Numbered from the stretch's first letter, positions 1-8,275 are shown. The stretch is 10,916 nt of DNA from Udaeobacter sp046731855 (GCA_046731855.1 JBKPLX010000188.1:1-10916); one strand, 5' to 3'. The notes: generated by a model from the letters alone, not told the origin. Numbers and translations: made by a program.

Positions 1-720
1 TCGCGCAAAAGTTGTCGACTCGTCAACGACTGGAGTTGTTTTTGAAGATCTGCGCCGCGGTGGAGTTTGCGCATCGGAATCTGGTTGTTCATCGCGACAT
101 CAAACCCAGCAACATTCTGGCGAACGCGGAAGGTGAGCCGAAGCTGCTCGATTTTGGGATCGCCAAGATTCTGGCGAAAGAGGAAGAGGCGGCGCAATCG
201 AGTATCGAGGCAGATCAGCGTCTGACACCTGTTTGCGCTTCGCCCGAACAGGCGAATGGAGATCCGGTAACAGTCGCGACCGATATTTACTCGTTAGGCG
301 CTTTGCTCTATCAAATGTTGAGCGACCAAAAGCCGCACCGGTTTTCCACTTTTCGTCCCAGCCGGGAGGAACTGGCTTCAGTGATAGGTGAGCAAGTTCC
401 GCCACCGCCCAGCGCGGTTGCTTCTGATGCGCAAACCGCCCGGCTGTTGCGCGGTGATCTCGACGCGATCGTCCTTTTCGCGATGCGCAAGGAACCCGAA
501 ATGCGTTATGCGACAATAGCGGATTTCGCCGACGATATTCGCCGCCATCTCGAGGGAAAGCCGGTTGTCGCGCGTCGTCCTACTCTTGCTTATCGCGCCA
601 GGTGTCTGGTCAAGCGAAATGAATCACGTCTCATCGCGGGCGCGGCTGTCGTGATTGTGCTGACCGGAGTTCTGTTTGCGTTTTGGGCTCGATCTCAACA
701 AAATTCCCGTGAGGCGGCGG
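1..720 (+). repeat. Duplicated kinase/membrane-segment DNA, copy 1 (partner 5661-6380)
   Basis: This segment aligns without gaps to 5661-6380 (constant offset 5660). A line-by-line hand count gives about 83 mismatches in 720 bases, roughly 88% identity. It covers the catalytic loop to the end of the membrane helix. Similarity falls sharply just after 720, where the second copy has a few extra codons and the TolB/TPR regions share only family-level protein motifs. The left limit of the duplication is outside the window. Confidence 0.85.
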
Positions 721-2408
721 GCGGAGTTAGTGCGCTAGCTCCGGTTATTCGCAAAAGTATCGCTGTTCTGCCTTTTCAAAACCTAAGCAGCGATCCGGAC
801 AACGCTTACTTCGCCGATGGGATCCAACAAGAAGTCCTGACGCGCCTCACCAAGATCGGGGATTTGAAAGTGATTTCGCGCACTTCGACGAAGGGATATC
901 AGAGCCAACCGGGCAATCTTGCTGAGATCGCAAGGCAGCTTGGCGTCGCGAACGTCCTTGAGGGCAGCGTCCAGAAGGCAGGTAATCAGGTGAGAGTCAA
1001 TGTTCACCTGGTTAACGTGCAAAGCGGCTCGCAGCTGTGGGCCGAGACGTATGATCGACTATTAAGTGATATCTTTAACGTCGAGACCGAAATCGCTAAA
1101 GGAATCGCGGAGTCCTTGCAAGCGAAGCTGACCGGCCGCGAGGAGCAAGCGTTGGCTGCCAAGCCGACAAACAACTCGGAAGCTTACGATGCCTATTTGC
1201 GCGGGCTCGTTTTTGAAGAAGGCAGCAACTATTCGAGTGATGCCGTGTTCAAAGCTATCGATTTTTACAATCTGGCGGTGCGGCTTGACCCGAATTTTGC
1301 GCTCGCATGGGCACGACTTTCTGGGCTGCACGCGCTTCTTTACTCCAACCGCCGCGACACAACTACCGCTCGGCGCGATGCGGCCAAGGAAGCTTTAGAA
1401 AATGCACAGAAACTGCAACCGGACTCGCCCGAAACCGTGCTTTTCACCGGCTATTATCAATATTGGGTGCTGCACGATTACGGACTGGCCAAAGCCACCT
1501 TTGGACGAGTCAGCAAGATGTTGCCAGGCAACAGCGAGGTCTTATATGCCCTCGGCGCAATTGCGCGAAAAGAAGGACACTGGGATGAAAGCGTTGGCTA
1601 TTGGGAACGCGGCCTCGCGCTCAATCCACGGAATACAGCGTTATTGACGGAAGTGGCATTTACATACGCCGCGCTTCGACAATTCTCGAAAGCGGAAAAA
1701 CTCTATGATCGGGCACTGGATATTGTCCCTAACGATTTGTCTCTAATGGCATTGAAAGCCAGCATCTATCAGGCCGAAGGTAATCTGCAAGAAGCCGCTA
1801 AATCGCTCGCGCAGGTGAATACACAAACGAGTTCGGATGTGGCTGTTCGAGTTAAGCTGGCGCAATTGAGGTTTGAACAAAAGCCTGAGGCCAACCGATG
1901 GGTGCAGACCCGACAAGCTCGACTGCCATTTACCGCGGGGATTGAGAGGGGCAGCAAGCAAGTGGGGATAGCATTGGCTCACCACGTAGCTGGCGACACC
2001 GCATCAGCACGAGCTGAGGCTGAAGAAGCGCGCAACACGCTTGAGTCGCTCAAGAAGGATCAACCAGACAACGCCTTCATTGCGGCAGCGCTGGCAGTCG
2101 CTTACGCCGTACTTGGCGAGAAGGACTCAGCCCTCGACGAAGCGCAGCGTGCGATCATGCTTGTGCCGAGTAGTAAAGATCGGCTATCAGGACCCGGCTT
2201 CGACGAGAACCTGGCGCTCGTCGAGATGATACTTGGCGAGAACAATCGTGCGATCGCAACTCTCACGCGATTATTACAAACGCCCTATGGTGGCTGGCTT
2301 TACAGCCCAACGCCCATCACGCCGGCACTTTTAAGGCTCGATCCAATGTGGGATGCTTTACGCGGCGATCCGGCTTTTCAAAAACTCTATCAAGAAAAAG
2401 AGCCATGA
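1..2408 (+). CDS. Receptor Ser/Thr protein kinase with TolB-like and TPR sensor region (5' end missing)
   Basis: The reading frame is open to the window edge, so this is the C-terminal part of a larger kinase; a TTG at 12 is an internal Leu codon, since the frame continues upstream (AQK) exactly as in the paralogue at 5090-8068. Visible in order: the kinase catalytic loop HRDIKPSN (from 90), DFG (150-158), CASPEQ with DIYSLGALLY, one hydrophobic membrane segment (about 630-692), a TolB-like domain (about 753-1140) opening KSIAVLPF and containing YFADGIQ, VLEGSV and LWAETYDR, then TPR-like helices to near the end and a closing DPMWDALRGDP motif. In this family the kinase is cytoplasmic and the TolB/TPR part lies beyond the membrane, acting as sensor or scaffold. 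The ATP-binding lobe must lie upstream of the window. By analogy with the second copy, an ECF sigma gene may precede it, but this cannot be seen. The family assignment is firm; substrate and signal are unknown. Confidence 0.93.
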   Translation, partial: AQKLSTRQRLELFLKICAAVEFAHRNLVVHRDIKPSNILANAEGEPKLLDFGIAKILAKEEEAAQSSIEADQRLTPVCASPEQANGDPVTVATDIYSLGALLYQMLSDQKPHRFSTFRPSREELASVIGEQVPPPPSAVASDAQTARLLRGDLDAIVLFAMRKEPEMRYATIADFADDIRRHLEGKPVVARRPTLAYRARCLVKRNESRLIAGAAVVIVLTGVLFAFWARSQQNSREAAGGVSALAPVIRKSIAVLPFQNLSSDPDNAYFADGIQQEVLTRLTKIGDLKVISRTSTKGYQSQPGNLAEIARQLGVANVLEGSVQKAGNQVRVNVHLVNVQSGSQLWAETYDRLLSDIFNVETEIAKGIAESLQAKLTGREEQALAAKPTNNSEAYDAYLRGLVFEEGSNYSSDAVFKAIDFYNLAVRLDPNFALAWARLSGLHALLYSNRRDTTTARRDAAKEALENAQKLQPDSPETVLFTGYYQYWVLHDYGLAKATFGRVSKMLPGNSEVLYALGAIARKEGHWDESVGYWERGLALNPRNTALLTEVAFTYAALRQFSKAEKLYDRALDIVPNDLSLMALKASIYQAEGNLQEAAKSLAQVNTQTSSDVAVRVKLAQLRFEQKPEANRWVQTRQARLPFTAGIERGSKQVGIALAHHVAGDTASARAEAEEARNTLESLKKDQPDNAFIAAALAVAYAVLGEKDSALDEAQRAIMLVPSSKDRLSGPGFDENLALVEMILGENNRAIATLTRLLQTPYGGWLYSPTPITPALLRLDPMWDALRGDPAFQKLYQEKEP

Positions 2409-2465
2409 ACGCCGAACGCCAAAGATCGCGACCTCTGCCGCGGTCAACGACCCGTCTAAGGCGGG

Positions 2466-2930
2466 CTACAGTGTTCGGCTCATGCGCTTCCAAGTCAGGC
2501 GATTGCTGCCTTTTCGGCCCTGCGTCAGCGTAGGCGCTGTTGAAAGAGTTAACGTGTCTTGTTTAGGTCGAGTTGGGCGTCCCGATGCTGATCGGTGCCT
2601 ACTCAGTTCTCAAACGAACAGAGTTTTAGGTGATGGATGACTTCGTTCTCCGACACGATTGAGAACGGACCGCAATAAGAGAGATAACCCTTGGCATCTA
2701 AAGCCAGGAGCTTTGGGTCGCCTCCGAAGGGATCCTCAGTTGGGATGCGAACACGATTGGGCGCGGCAATGTTAACCGACATAAAACCAATAGGATGATA
2801 CGCAATGAAACCAAATGCGTTTTCTCCGAAAGGATAGCCGACAACCTTGTCGGTCGACGACGGTTTCCCAGATTTGCAGTTCCCAAACACCAATAATTTT
2901 TCCGACAGCGTCTAAATTCTCCTTCTCTGT
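2466..2930 (-). pseudogene. Decayed lipocalin-like domain gene (two frameshifts, internal stop, no start codon)
   Basis: Pieces in three minus-strand frames join into one recognisable lipocalin-like domain (Lipocalin_5 type). Piece 1 (about 2930-2852) reads DAVGKIIGVWELQIWETV, the usual opening of the domain. Piece 2 (about 2850-2606) reads VVGYPFGENAFGFIAYHP, then GFMSVNIAAPNR, DPFGGDP, GYLSYCGPFSI and HHLKLCSFEN, all in family order. It stops at a TGA (2605-2603) where the family usually has Trp before VGTDQ; the same frame continues VGTDQHRDAQLD. Piece 3 (about 2560-2466) reads DTLTLSTAPTLTQG and ends LTWKRMSRTL, the usual last strand, before a TAG at 2468-2466. Frame changes fall near 2843-2852 and 2553-2575. 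No ATG, GTG or TTG opens piece 1 and an in-frame stop lies at 2942-2940, although a Shine-Dalgarno-like AGAAGGAG (about 2919-2926) remains. Function unknown even in intact members. The gene is very probably dead. Confidence 0.85.
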
Positions 2931-3041
2931 TGATGAACGTTATGAGTTTCTGCGTTGAAGGATACCGGGACCGTTGCCCCAAGTCTTCGAAAATTTGCAG
3001 CAGAATGAGCCGGTTTCCGGCCCGTTGTTGCATTAAGGGGT

Positions 3042-4217
3042 ATGAAATCATTCTATTTTGCAAAAACGAAACTCCTGCTTGTGCCGGCGGCAATCATTCT
3101 GGTTGCCCTGGCAATATCCACCTCAATATCTGCGCAAAACATTACCACCTTTGACGCGCCGGGTGCGGGTACAGACGCCTTTCAGGGCACCTATGCCACC
3201 AACATCGACCCCTCTGGTACGATCCTGGGGTTCAGCCGTGACACGAACAACGCGCGGCACGGTTTCACCCGCTCCAAAGATGGCAGTTTTACCATCTTCG
3301 ACGCACCGGGCGCAGGCACGGGTAACTTTCAGGGGACGCGCGCCTACGGCACAACGCCGAGTGGAATCATTACCGGATTCTTCATTGACTCAGCCGATGC
3401 GACCCACGGATATGTCCGCTCCAATCACGGGGTCATTACCGTTTTCGACGCGCCAGGCGCAGGTACGGGGCCATTTCCAGAAGGCACGTTTGTCACCAGC
3501 CCCCTCGCAATCAACCCGAACGGGGCGATCACGGGATATTACAATGATCCGGCTATCGTGGGCCACGGTTTCCTTCGCGATAAGAACGGCAACTTCACCA
3601 CGTTCGACGCTCCGGGTGCGGGCACGGAAGCCGGTGAGGGTACCTTTCCCTTCGCAATCAGCCCGGTTGGGGAGATTACAGGATTCTACTTTGACGCGGC
3701 CCTCGCGAGCCACGGTTTCCTGTTGGATAAGAATGGCGTCATCACCACATATGATGTTCCGGGCTCTGGCACAGGCGTCGGCCAAGGTACCTACGGCGGT
3801 GGCTTCACTCCGAATGGGAGCATCATGGGAAACTACGTCGACGCCGACGATGTGAGTCACGGTTTCGTGATGGACAGGCGGACTGGCACCTTTACCACGT
3901 TCGACGCCCCGGGCGCGGGCACGGGCCCATTGCAGGGTACCTACCCTTTTGGAATCAACACTGCTGGAGCGATCTCAGGATGGTACGTTGACGCATCAGA
4001 TGTGAGCCACGGGTTCGTGCGCGATAGGCGCGGCGCGATTATTGAGTTCGACGTTCCGGGCGCTGGCACTGGCCCCGGCCAGGGTCCAAACGTCTATGGC
4101 ATCGCGCCGAACGGGGCAGTAACCGGATTTTATTTCGATGCGGATTACGTCGTCCACGGCTTCGTGCGAGAGGGGGAAAGGGCCGGCTTGGACTTGCGTC
4201 AATTTCGCGACCAATAA
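3042..4217 (+). CDS. Secreted seven-repeat protein, HAF-like, predicted beta-propeller
   Basis: A 391-residue protein with a signal peptide: basic start (MKSFYFAKTK), hydrophobic core at about 11-25 and a likely cleavage after SISA (residue 31). The rest is seven copies of a ~49-residue unit. Each opens FDAPGAGT or a close variant, then QGT, a turn such as INPNGAITGYY, and HGFxRDxxG. Unit starts (the Asp codon) are at 3153, 3300, 3447, 3606, 3753, 3903 and 4050, giving spacings of 49, 49, 53, 49, 50 and 49 codons. Seven beta-rich units suggest a closed seven-bladed propeller; this is inference. The pattern resembles 'HAF' extracellular repeat proteins, whose function is not established. AGGGG sits only one base before the ATG, so translation initiation may be weak. 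No enzyme motif or membrane anchor is visible. The gene lies on the same strand between the two kinases, upstream of the sigma factor, but with 287 nt to it there is no evidence of cotranscription. Confidence 0.85.
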   Translation: MKSFYFAKTKLLLVPAAIILVALAISTSISAQNITTFDAPGAGTDAFQGTYATNIDPSGTILGFSRDTNNARHGFTRSKDGSFTIFDAPGAGTGNFQGTRAYGTTPSGIITGFFIDSADATHGYVRSNHGVITVFDAPGAGTGPFPEGTFVTSPLAINPNGAITGYYNDPAIVGHGFLRDKNGNFTTFDAPGAGTEAGEGTFPFAISPVGEITGFYFDAALASHGFLLDKNGVITTYDVPGSGTGVGQGTYGGGFTPNGSIMGNYVDADDVSHGFVMDRRTGTFTTFDAPGAGTGPLQGTYPFGINTAGAISGWYVDASDVSHGFVRDRRGAIIEFDVPGAGTGPGQGPNVYGIAPNGAVTGFYFDADYVVHGFVREGERAGLDLRQFRDQ

Positions 4218-4284
4218 CGCCGGACAATCAGAGTTCGCTACATAAGCGCCATAGTCTTCCTGAATCATCAACAACGAAAAACTG

Positions 4285-4339
4285 GGACCGGCACTGAGCC
4301 CGATAGACGTGTAAAAGCGGTCATCGGGCGGTCCGGTCC
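4285..4339 (+). other. Two-helix interrupted hairpin between the repeat protein and the sigma gene
   Basis: GGACCGG (4285-4291) pairs with CCGGTCC (4333-4339). Inside it GCCCGAT (4298-4304) pairs with ATCGGGC (4323-4329) around an 18-base loop. That makes 14 perfect base pairs separated by a small internal loop. It lies 68 nt past the repeat-protein stop and 165 nt before the sigma start. No T-run follows, so it is not a standard intrinsic terminator. It may be a leader structure, an inverted-repeat operator or a degenerate terminator. The rest of 4218-4504 shows nothing else I can support. Confidence 0.4.
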
Positions 4340-4504
4340 AAACAGCGCACGAAGAAAAACTCCAGTTTTAATCCGGTTGTGGTGCGAAGCGCTGTAGAGA
4401 CGCGACAAGACATCGACGCGCGGGGCGATGAGCTCTGGCTGGACGCCTCCGCACGAGATGCATTAGGCTTTGCCGTTATGGCAAGGGTTCGCACCGAGAG
4501 GCCC

Positions 4505-5074
4505 ATGCCGGACCCCGCGGCGCGGTTGACTCCGCAGCTTGTGCGCGAGGCGAATCATGCCGAGCGCAACGACGCCGCTGCGATCAGCGAAATGATGCCG
4601 GAAGTTTACGAAGACTTGCGTCGTCTGGCCGAGACTTTTCTGCGGGGCGAGCGGACCGCTCATACTCTTCAGCGAACGGCGCTCGTGCACGAGGCTTTTC
4701 TTCGCCTGATTGGGGAGCAGAATCTTGTCTGGCAAAATCGTAGTCATTTTATCGGAATCTTCGCGCGGGTGATGCGGCAGACCCTGACTAACTACGCGGT
4801 CGCGCGACACCGTTTGAAACGCGGCGGCTCGGATCCTTTGGGACTGACTCTCGAATTTTACGACAGCCGGAAAATTGATGTGACTGCGCTCGACCAGGCG
4901 TTGCGGGCGCTGGAAGCTTTAGACCAGCGACAGGCGCGCATCGTCGAACTGCGGTTTTTCGCCGGGCTGACGGTCGAGGAAACAGCCGAGTTACTGGAAA
5001 TTTCGCCTGCCACAGTGAAGCGCGACTGGACCCTGGCGAAAATTTGGCTTCGGCGAGAACTATCTGCGAATTAG
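4505..5074 (+). CDS. ECF-type RNA polymerase sigma factor (Sigma70_ECF family) paired with a Ser/Thr kinase
   Basis: Predicted 189 residues, typical of the family. Region 2 spans about residues 10-95: LTPQLVREANHAERND, then MPEVYEDLRRLA, HTLQRTALVHEAFLRL and ARVMRQTLTNYAVARHR. Region 4 is about residues 130-189, with the helix-turn-helix LTVEETAELLEISPATVKRD. It should direct RNA polymerase to a specific promoter set. No anti-sigma gene is adjacent; instead a receptor kinase starts 15 nt downstream, so the two are probably one operon. Where most ECF factors have the acidic DAED stretch of region 2.2, this protein has QRTA with Thr54 and Thr58, the pattern seen in kinase-controlled ECF factors. 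Start choice: ATG 4505 matches the family N-terminus and has GAGAGG three bases upstream (short spacing). ATG 4478 and GTG 4379 are in frame, but the added residues look non-homologous. Confidence 0.9.
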   Translation: MPDPAARLTPQLVREANHAERNDAAAISEMMPEVYEDLRRLAETFLRGERTAHTLQRTALVHEAFLRLIGEQNLVWQNRSHFIGIFARVMRQTLTNYAVARHRLKRGGSDPLGLTLEFYDSRKIDVTALDQALRALEALDQRQARIVELRFFAGLTVEETAELLEISPATVKRDWTLAKIWLRRELSAN

Positions 5075-5089
5075 GAACCCAAATTCTCC

Positions 5090-8068
5090 GTGGCCACAAA
5101 AACTACGCGATTCGGACAAGGCAACACCGATCCGCAACGCTGGGATCGCTTGAAAACCATTCTGGGCGAAGCGTTGGAACAAAACTCTTCCGCGGCCCGG
5201 ATTGCCTGGGTGGAGCAACGCTGCGGTCAAGATACGGATTTGCTCGAAGAAGCCGAGTCGCTCCTGGCCGAAGCGGAAGCGCTTCTCAAGGAGCGTACCG
5301 ACAGTTTCGAAGATTGCGCTCAGAACGCAGCCTTCACTTTCTGGCAGGAGGGACCGCCGCGCGGCGGAGAGCGCGTGGGCGCGTATGTCATTGTCCGTGA
5401 ACTTGGCCGCGGCGGAATGGGTACAGTTTTTCTGGCGGAGCGCGCTGATGGTCAATTTGAGAAACAAGTCGCGATCAAGATACTGAATCGAGGCGCCGAC
5501 ACGGCTGAGATCCTGCGTCGTTTCCGAGCGGAACGCCAGATCCTGGCCAAACTTGATCATCCAAATATCGCGCGGCTACTCGATGCGGGCACAACGGACG
5601 ATGGTCTGCCCTACTTCATCATGGACTACATCGTCGGCGCACCAGTGACTCGCTTTGCAGTCGCGCAAAAGCTGTCGACGCGTCAACGACTGGAGTTGTT
5701 TTTGAAGATCTGCGCCGCGGTTGAATTTGCGCATCGGAACCTGGTTGTTCATCGCGACATCAAGCCGAGCAACATTCTGGCCAACGCTGAAGGGGAGCCG
5801 AAGCTGCTCGATTTCGGAATCGCCAAGCTCCTGGCGAAAGACGAAGACGCGGCACAATTGACTGCCGAGGCACAACAGCACCTGACACCGATTTGCGCTT
5901 CGCCCGAACAGGCGAAGGGAGATCCGATAACAGTCGCCACTGATATTTACTCGTTAGGCGCGTTGCTCTATGAAATGTTGAGCGACCAAAAGCCCCACCG
6001 GTTTTCCACTGCCCGTCCCACGCGTGAGGAACTGGTCCTGGTCGTAGGTGAGCAAGTTCCGCCGCCGCCCAGTGCGGTTGCTTCTGATGCGCAAACTGCA
6101 CGGCTGTTGCGCGGTGATCTCGACGCGATCGTCCTGTTCGCGATGCACAAGGAACCCGGGATGCGTTATGGCACAGTAGCGGATTTCGCTGATGATATTC
6201 GCCGCCATCTCGCCCGAGAGCCGGTTGTCGCGCGTCACCCTACTCTTGGTTATCGCGTGAAGTGTCTGGTCAGGCGAAATGGATCACGCCTCGTGGCGAG
6301 CGCGGCTGTCGTGATCGTGCTGGCCGGAGTTCTATTCGCGTTTTGGGCTCGATCTCAACAAAGTGCCCGTGAGGCGGCGAGCATGCGGGCGCGGGGAGTC
6401 AGTGCGCCAGCCTCGGATAGGCGGAAAAGTATCGCAGTCCTGCCCTTCGAAAGTCTGGGTGACAATAACTCTCCGTCATATTTTGCCGATGGTGTTCAGG
6501 ACAATATTCTGACCGATCTCGGCAAAGTGGGAGAGCTGAAGGTCATCAGCCGCAGTGGTGTCGCACCCTACCGGGGCAAGAATAGAAACATGAAGCAGAT
6601 CGGGCGCGACCTGGGCGTTGCGAACGTGCTGGAGGGAAGCGTGCAGATTTCGGGCGATCGCGTGCGGATTAACGCGCAGCTCATCGATACCCAGACGGAC
6701 GCCCAGATTTGGGCGGAGCAATATGATCGCAAATTGGAGGACATCTTCACGCTCCAAAGTGAGCTCGCGCAGACGATTGCAGCCCAACTCAAAGCAACCC
6801 TCTCCACCGGCGAAAAGGCCGAGATTTGGAAGCAACCCACACAGGATTTGCAAGCCTATGATTTTTATCTCCGCGCCCGCGCCGCTTTCCGTGGTGAAGG
6901 TGGACCTATGTCGCGCGACAGTTGGAACGTAGCGATCACTCTTCTCAACAGGGCGATCGCTCGCGACCCAAAGTTCACTCTCGCCTATTGCATGCTCAAT
7001 GAGGTTTACGTCTTACAATACCGTTTTGGAGAGGGTCATTCGCCCCAGCATCTCGCTGCCGCGAAAGATGCAGCGGAGACAGCCCTGCGGCTCGAACCAA
7101 ATCGCGAAGAAGCGCGCCTGGCTCTTGCTCGATACTATTATCACGGGTTGAGCGACTACCGCCGGACGGAGCAGGAATTATCGAGTATCCCTTCTTCCGC
7201 GTCTCATGAAGTTGAGTTCTTTACTCTGGCTTCACTGGTGGAACGCCGTTTGGGGCAATTTGAGGCATCGATTCGCAACGGCGAAAAAGCGGTTGAGCTT
7301 GATCCTCAGAATGGGTCGCTCGCTACCAGTCTCGTCCAGACGTATTCCGGGTTGAGACGGTTCCGCGATTCCGAGCGCGTTGCGAACGCAGCCATTGCGC
7401 GCCTGCGTGGAGCAAAACCGCGACTTTTGTTGGTGAAGAACGAAGTGGCACTCGGGATGGGGAATGTAAAAGAAGCGCATGCCGCCCTCGACTCAATCCA
7501 GGATAAGGATGATATGGATTATCAGGCCGCGCGACTCTGGCTCTACTTAATAGAAAGAGATTACAGTGGAGCCGAAGCCTTCGCCGCGAAGGCGACCGAC
7601 GAGACAAAGAGAATGCCGGATTTCTGGCTCACCCTGGCAGCAATTGCTCATGCGGCAGGTAAACCAGATGAGGAGCGTCAAGCCAATGCGGAGGCGAAGC
7701 GCTCGGCACTACTTGCGCTCGGGCCGCGGCCAGATGACCCCAACCACCTTGGTCAACTAGCAGTCGCCGAGGCTGGGCTCGGCCAAAACGAAGAGGCACT
7801 CCGTCACGCGCGTCAGGCAGCCGATATACTGCTGGCGAGAGTGGATGCTGTGGCCGGTCCCATGTGCGAGATGCGGCTCGCACAAGTACTAGCTATGACG
7901 GGAGATCGTGATGGCGCTTTCGACAAGTTAGGCAAATTGGTGAAACTGCCGTTTGGTCTGAACCACGGCGATTTGAAATTGAATCCCATGTGGGATGACC
8001 TTCGGGACGATCCCCGCTTCGATCGTATCCTGGCGGAGTCTGCGTCGCCCCTGGCGACCGACGGCTAG
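5090..8068 (+). CDS. Receptor Ser/Thr protein kinase with TolB-like domain and TPRs (complete)
   Basis: A 992-residue kinase. Residues 1-96 are a helical leader with a WDRLKTILGEALEQ stretch, common at the start of ECF-linked kinases. The kinase domain (about 97-370) has the glycine loop GRGGMGTV (106-113), VAIK with Lys130, HRDIKPSN with Asp223, DFG at 241-243 and CASPEQ, so all catalytic residues are present. One membrane helix follows at about 401-421 (LVASAAVVIVLAGVLFAFWA). Then a TolB-like domain (about 446-577: KSIAVLPFE, YFADGVQ, VLEGSVQ, IWAEQYDR) and TPR-like helices to a closing NPMWDDLRDDP motif. Expected topology: kinase in the cytoplasm, TolB/TPR outside. The GTG start is the only plausible one, with AGGA 13 nt upstream. 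The sigma factor just upstream is the likely partner or substrate; this is inferred from context. The part at 5661-6380 is about 88% identical in DNA to 1-720, whereas the sensor half differs. Confidence 0.95.
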   Translation: MATKTTRFGQGNTDPQRWDRLKTILGEALEQNSSAARIAWVEQRCGQDTDLLEEAESLLAEAEALLKERTDSFEDCAQNAAFTFWQEGPPRGGERVGAYVIVRELGRGGMGTVFLAERADGQFEKQVAIKILNRGADTAEILRRFRAERQILAKLDHPNIARLLDAGTTDDGLPYFIMDYIVGAPVTRFAVAQKLSTRQRLELFLKICAAVEFAHRNLVVHRDIKPSNILANAEGEPKLLDFGIAKLLAKDEDAAQLTAEAQQHLTPICASPEQAKGDPITVATDIYSLGALLYEMLSDQKPHRFSTARPTREELVLVVGEQVPPPPSAVASDAQTARLLRGDLDAIVLFAMHKEPGMRYGTVADFADDIRRHLAREPVVARHPTLGYRVKCLVRRNGSRLVASAAVVIVLAGVLFAFWARSQQSAREAASMRARGVSAPASDRRKSIAVLPFESLGDNNSPSYFADGVQDNILTDLGKVGELKVISRSGVAPYRGKNRNMKQIGRDLGVANVLEGSVQISGDRVRINAQLIDTQTDAQIWAEQYDRKLEDIFTLQSELAQTIAAQLKATLSTGEKAEIWKQPTQDLQAYDFYLRARAAFRGEGGPMSRDSWNVAITLLNRAIARDPKFTLAYCMLNEVYVLQYRFGEGHSPQHLAAAKDAAETALRLEPNREEARLALARYYYHGLSDYRRTEQELSSIPSSASHEVEFFTLASLVERRLGQFEASIRNGEKAVELDPQNGSLATSLVQTYSGLRRFRDSERVANAAIARLRGAKPRLLLVKNEVALGMGNVKEAHAALDSIQDKDDMDYQAARLWLYLIERDYSGAEAFAAKATDETKRMPDFWLTLAAIAHAAGKPDEERQANAEAKRSALLALGPRPDDPNHLGQLAVAEAGLGQNEEALRHARQAADILLARVDAVAGPMCEMRLAQVLAMTGDRDGAFDKLGKLVKLPFGLNHGDLKLNPMWDDLRDDPRFDRILAESASPLATDG
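5661..6380 (+). repeat. Duplicated kinase/membrane-segment DNA, copy 2 (partner 1-720)
   Basis: Ungapped partner of 1-720, about 88% identical by hand count. Mismatches cluster at 5840-5895 (between the DFG loop and CASPEQ) and 6020-6045, while other stretches are almost unchanged. Similarity breaks down directly after the membrane segment. Confidence 0.85.
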
Positions 8069-8172
8069 CGCTACCGTTCAGAATCCATTCGTTAGGTGGC
8101 TGATTGGCGGTCGACTTAGTTGAGCGTTGATCCGCTATAACTACGAGACGTTGTAGAGAAGTGAGAGTTATG

Positions 8173-8230
8173 GCCGCGGTCAGCGCCCGCGGCTACAGGC
8201 TTTGCGGTCGCCGCGGCGACCGCCACTACA
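8173..8230. repeat. Hairpin repeat cluster 1 (GGCTACAG-linked palindromes)
   Basis: Two hairpins are joined by GGCTACAG (8191-8198). The first is GCCGCGG (8173-8179) with CCGCGGC (8187-8193). The second is a perfect 20-base palindrome at 8204-8223 centred on GCCGCGGC, followed by CACTACA. It lies in the 207-nt gap between the kinase and the EamA-like gene. The palindrome core is nearly the same as in cluster 2. The rest of 8069-8275 shows no other clear feature. Confidence 0.8.
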
Positions 8231-8275
8231 ACGCGCAGCTTGCAATAGTCGAAGCCGACTGCTTCGCTCTCACTA

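Noticed and set aside
12..14. TTG as the start of the first kinase
   Set aside because: The frame is open to base 1 and matches internal residues of the paralogue; half the kinase domain would be missing.
2698..3093. 131-residue minus-strand open frame over the lipocalin-like region
   Set aside because: Not homologous to the domain over most of its length; the family motifs lie in the other frames.
3058..3855. 265-residue open frame overlapping the repeat protein
   Set aside because: Arg/Ser-rich shadow frame created by the tandem repeats; no signal peptide or domain, whereas the other frame has both.
3153..4215. CRISPR-like or satellite array from the regular ~147-base repeats
   Set aside because: The repeats are coding, in frame and protein-level conserved; there are no spacers.
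4379..4504. N-terminal extension of the sigma factor from GTG 4379 or ATG 4478
   Set aside because: The extra residues do not look like any sigma region, and family homology begins just after ATG 4505.
8204..8223. Transcription terminator after the large kinase
   Set aside because: The perfect palindrome has no T-run, lies about 135 nt past the stop and recurs elsewhere as part of a repeat family.
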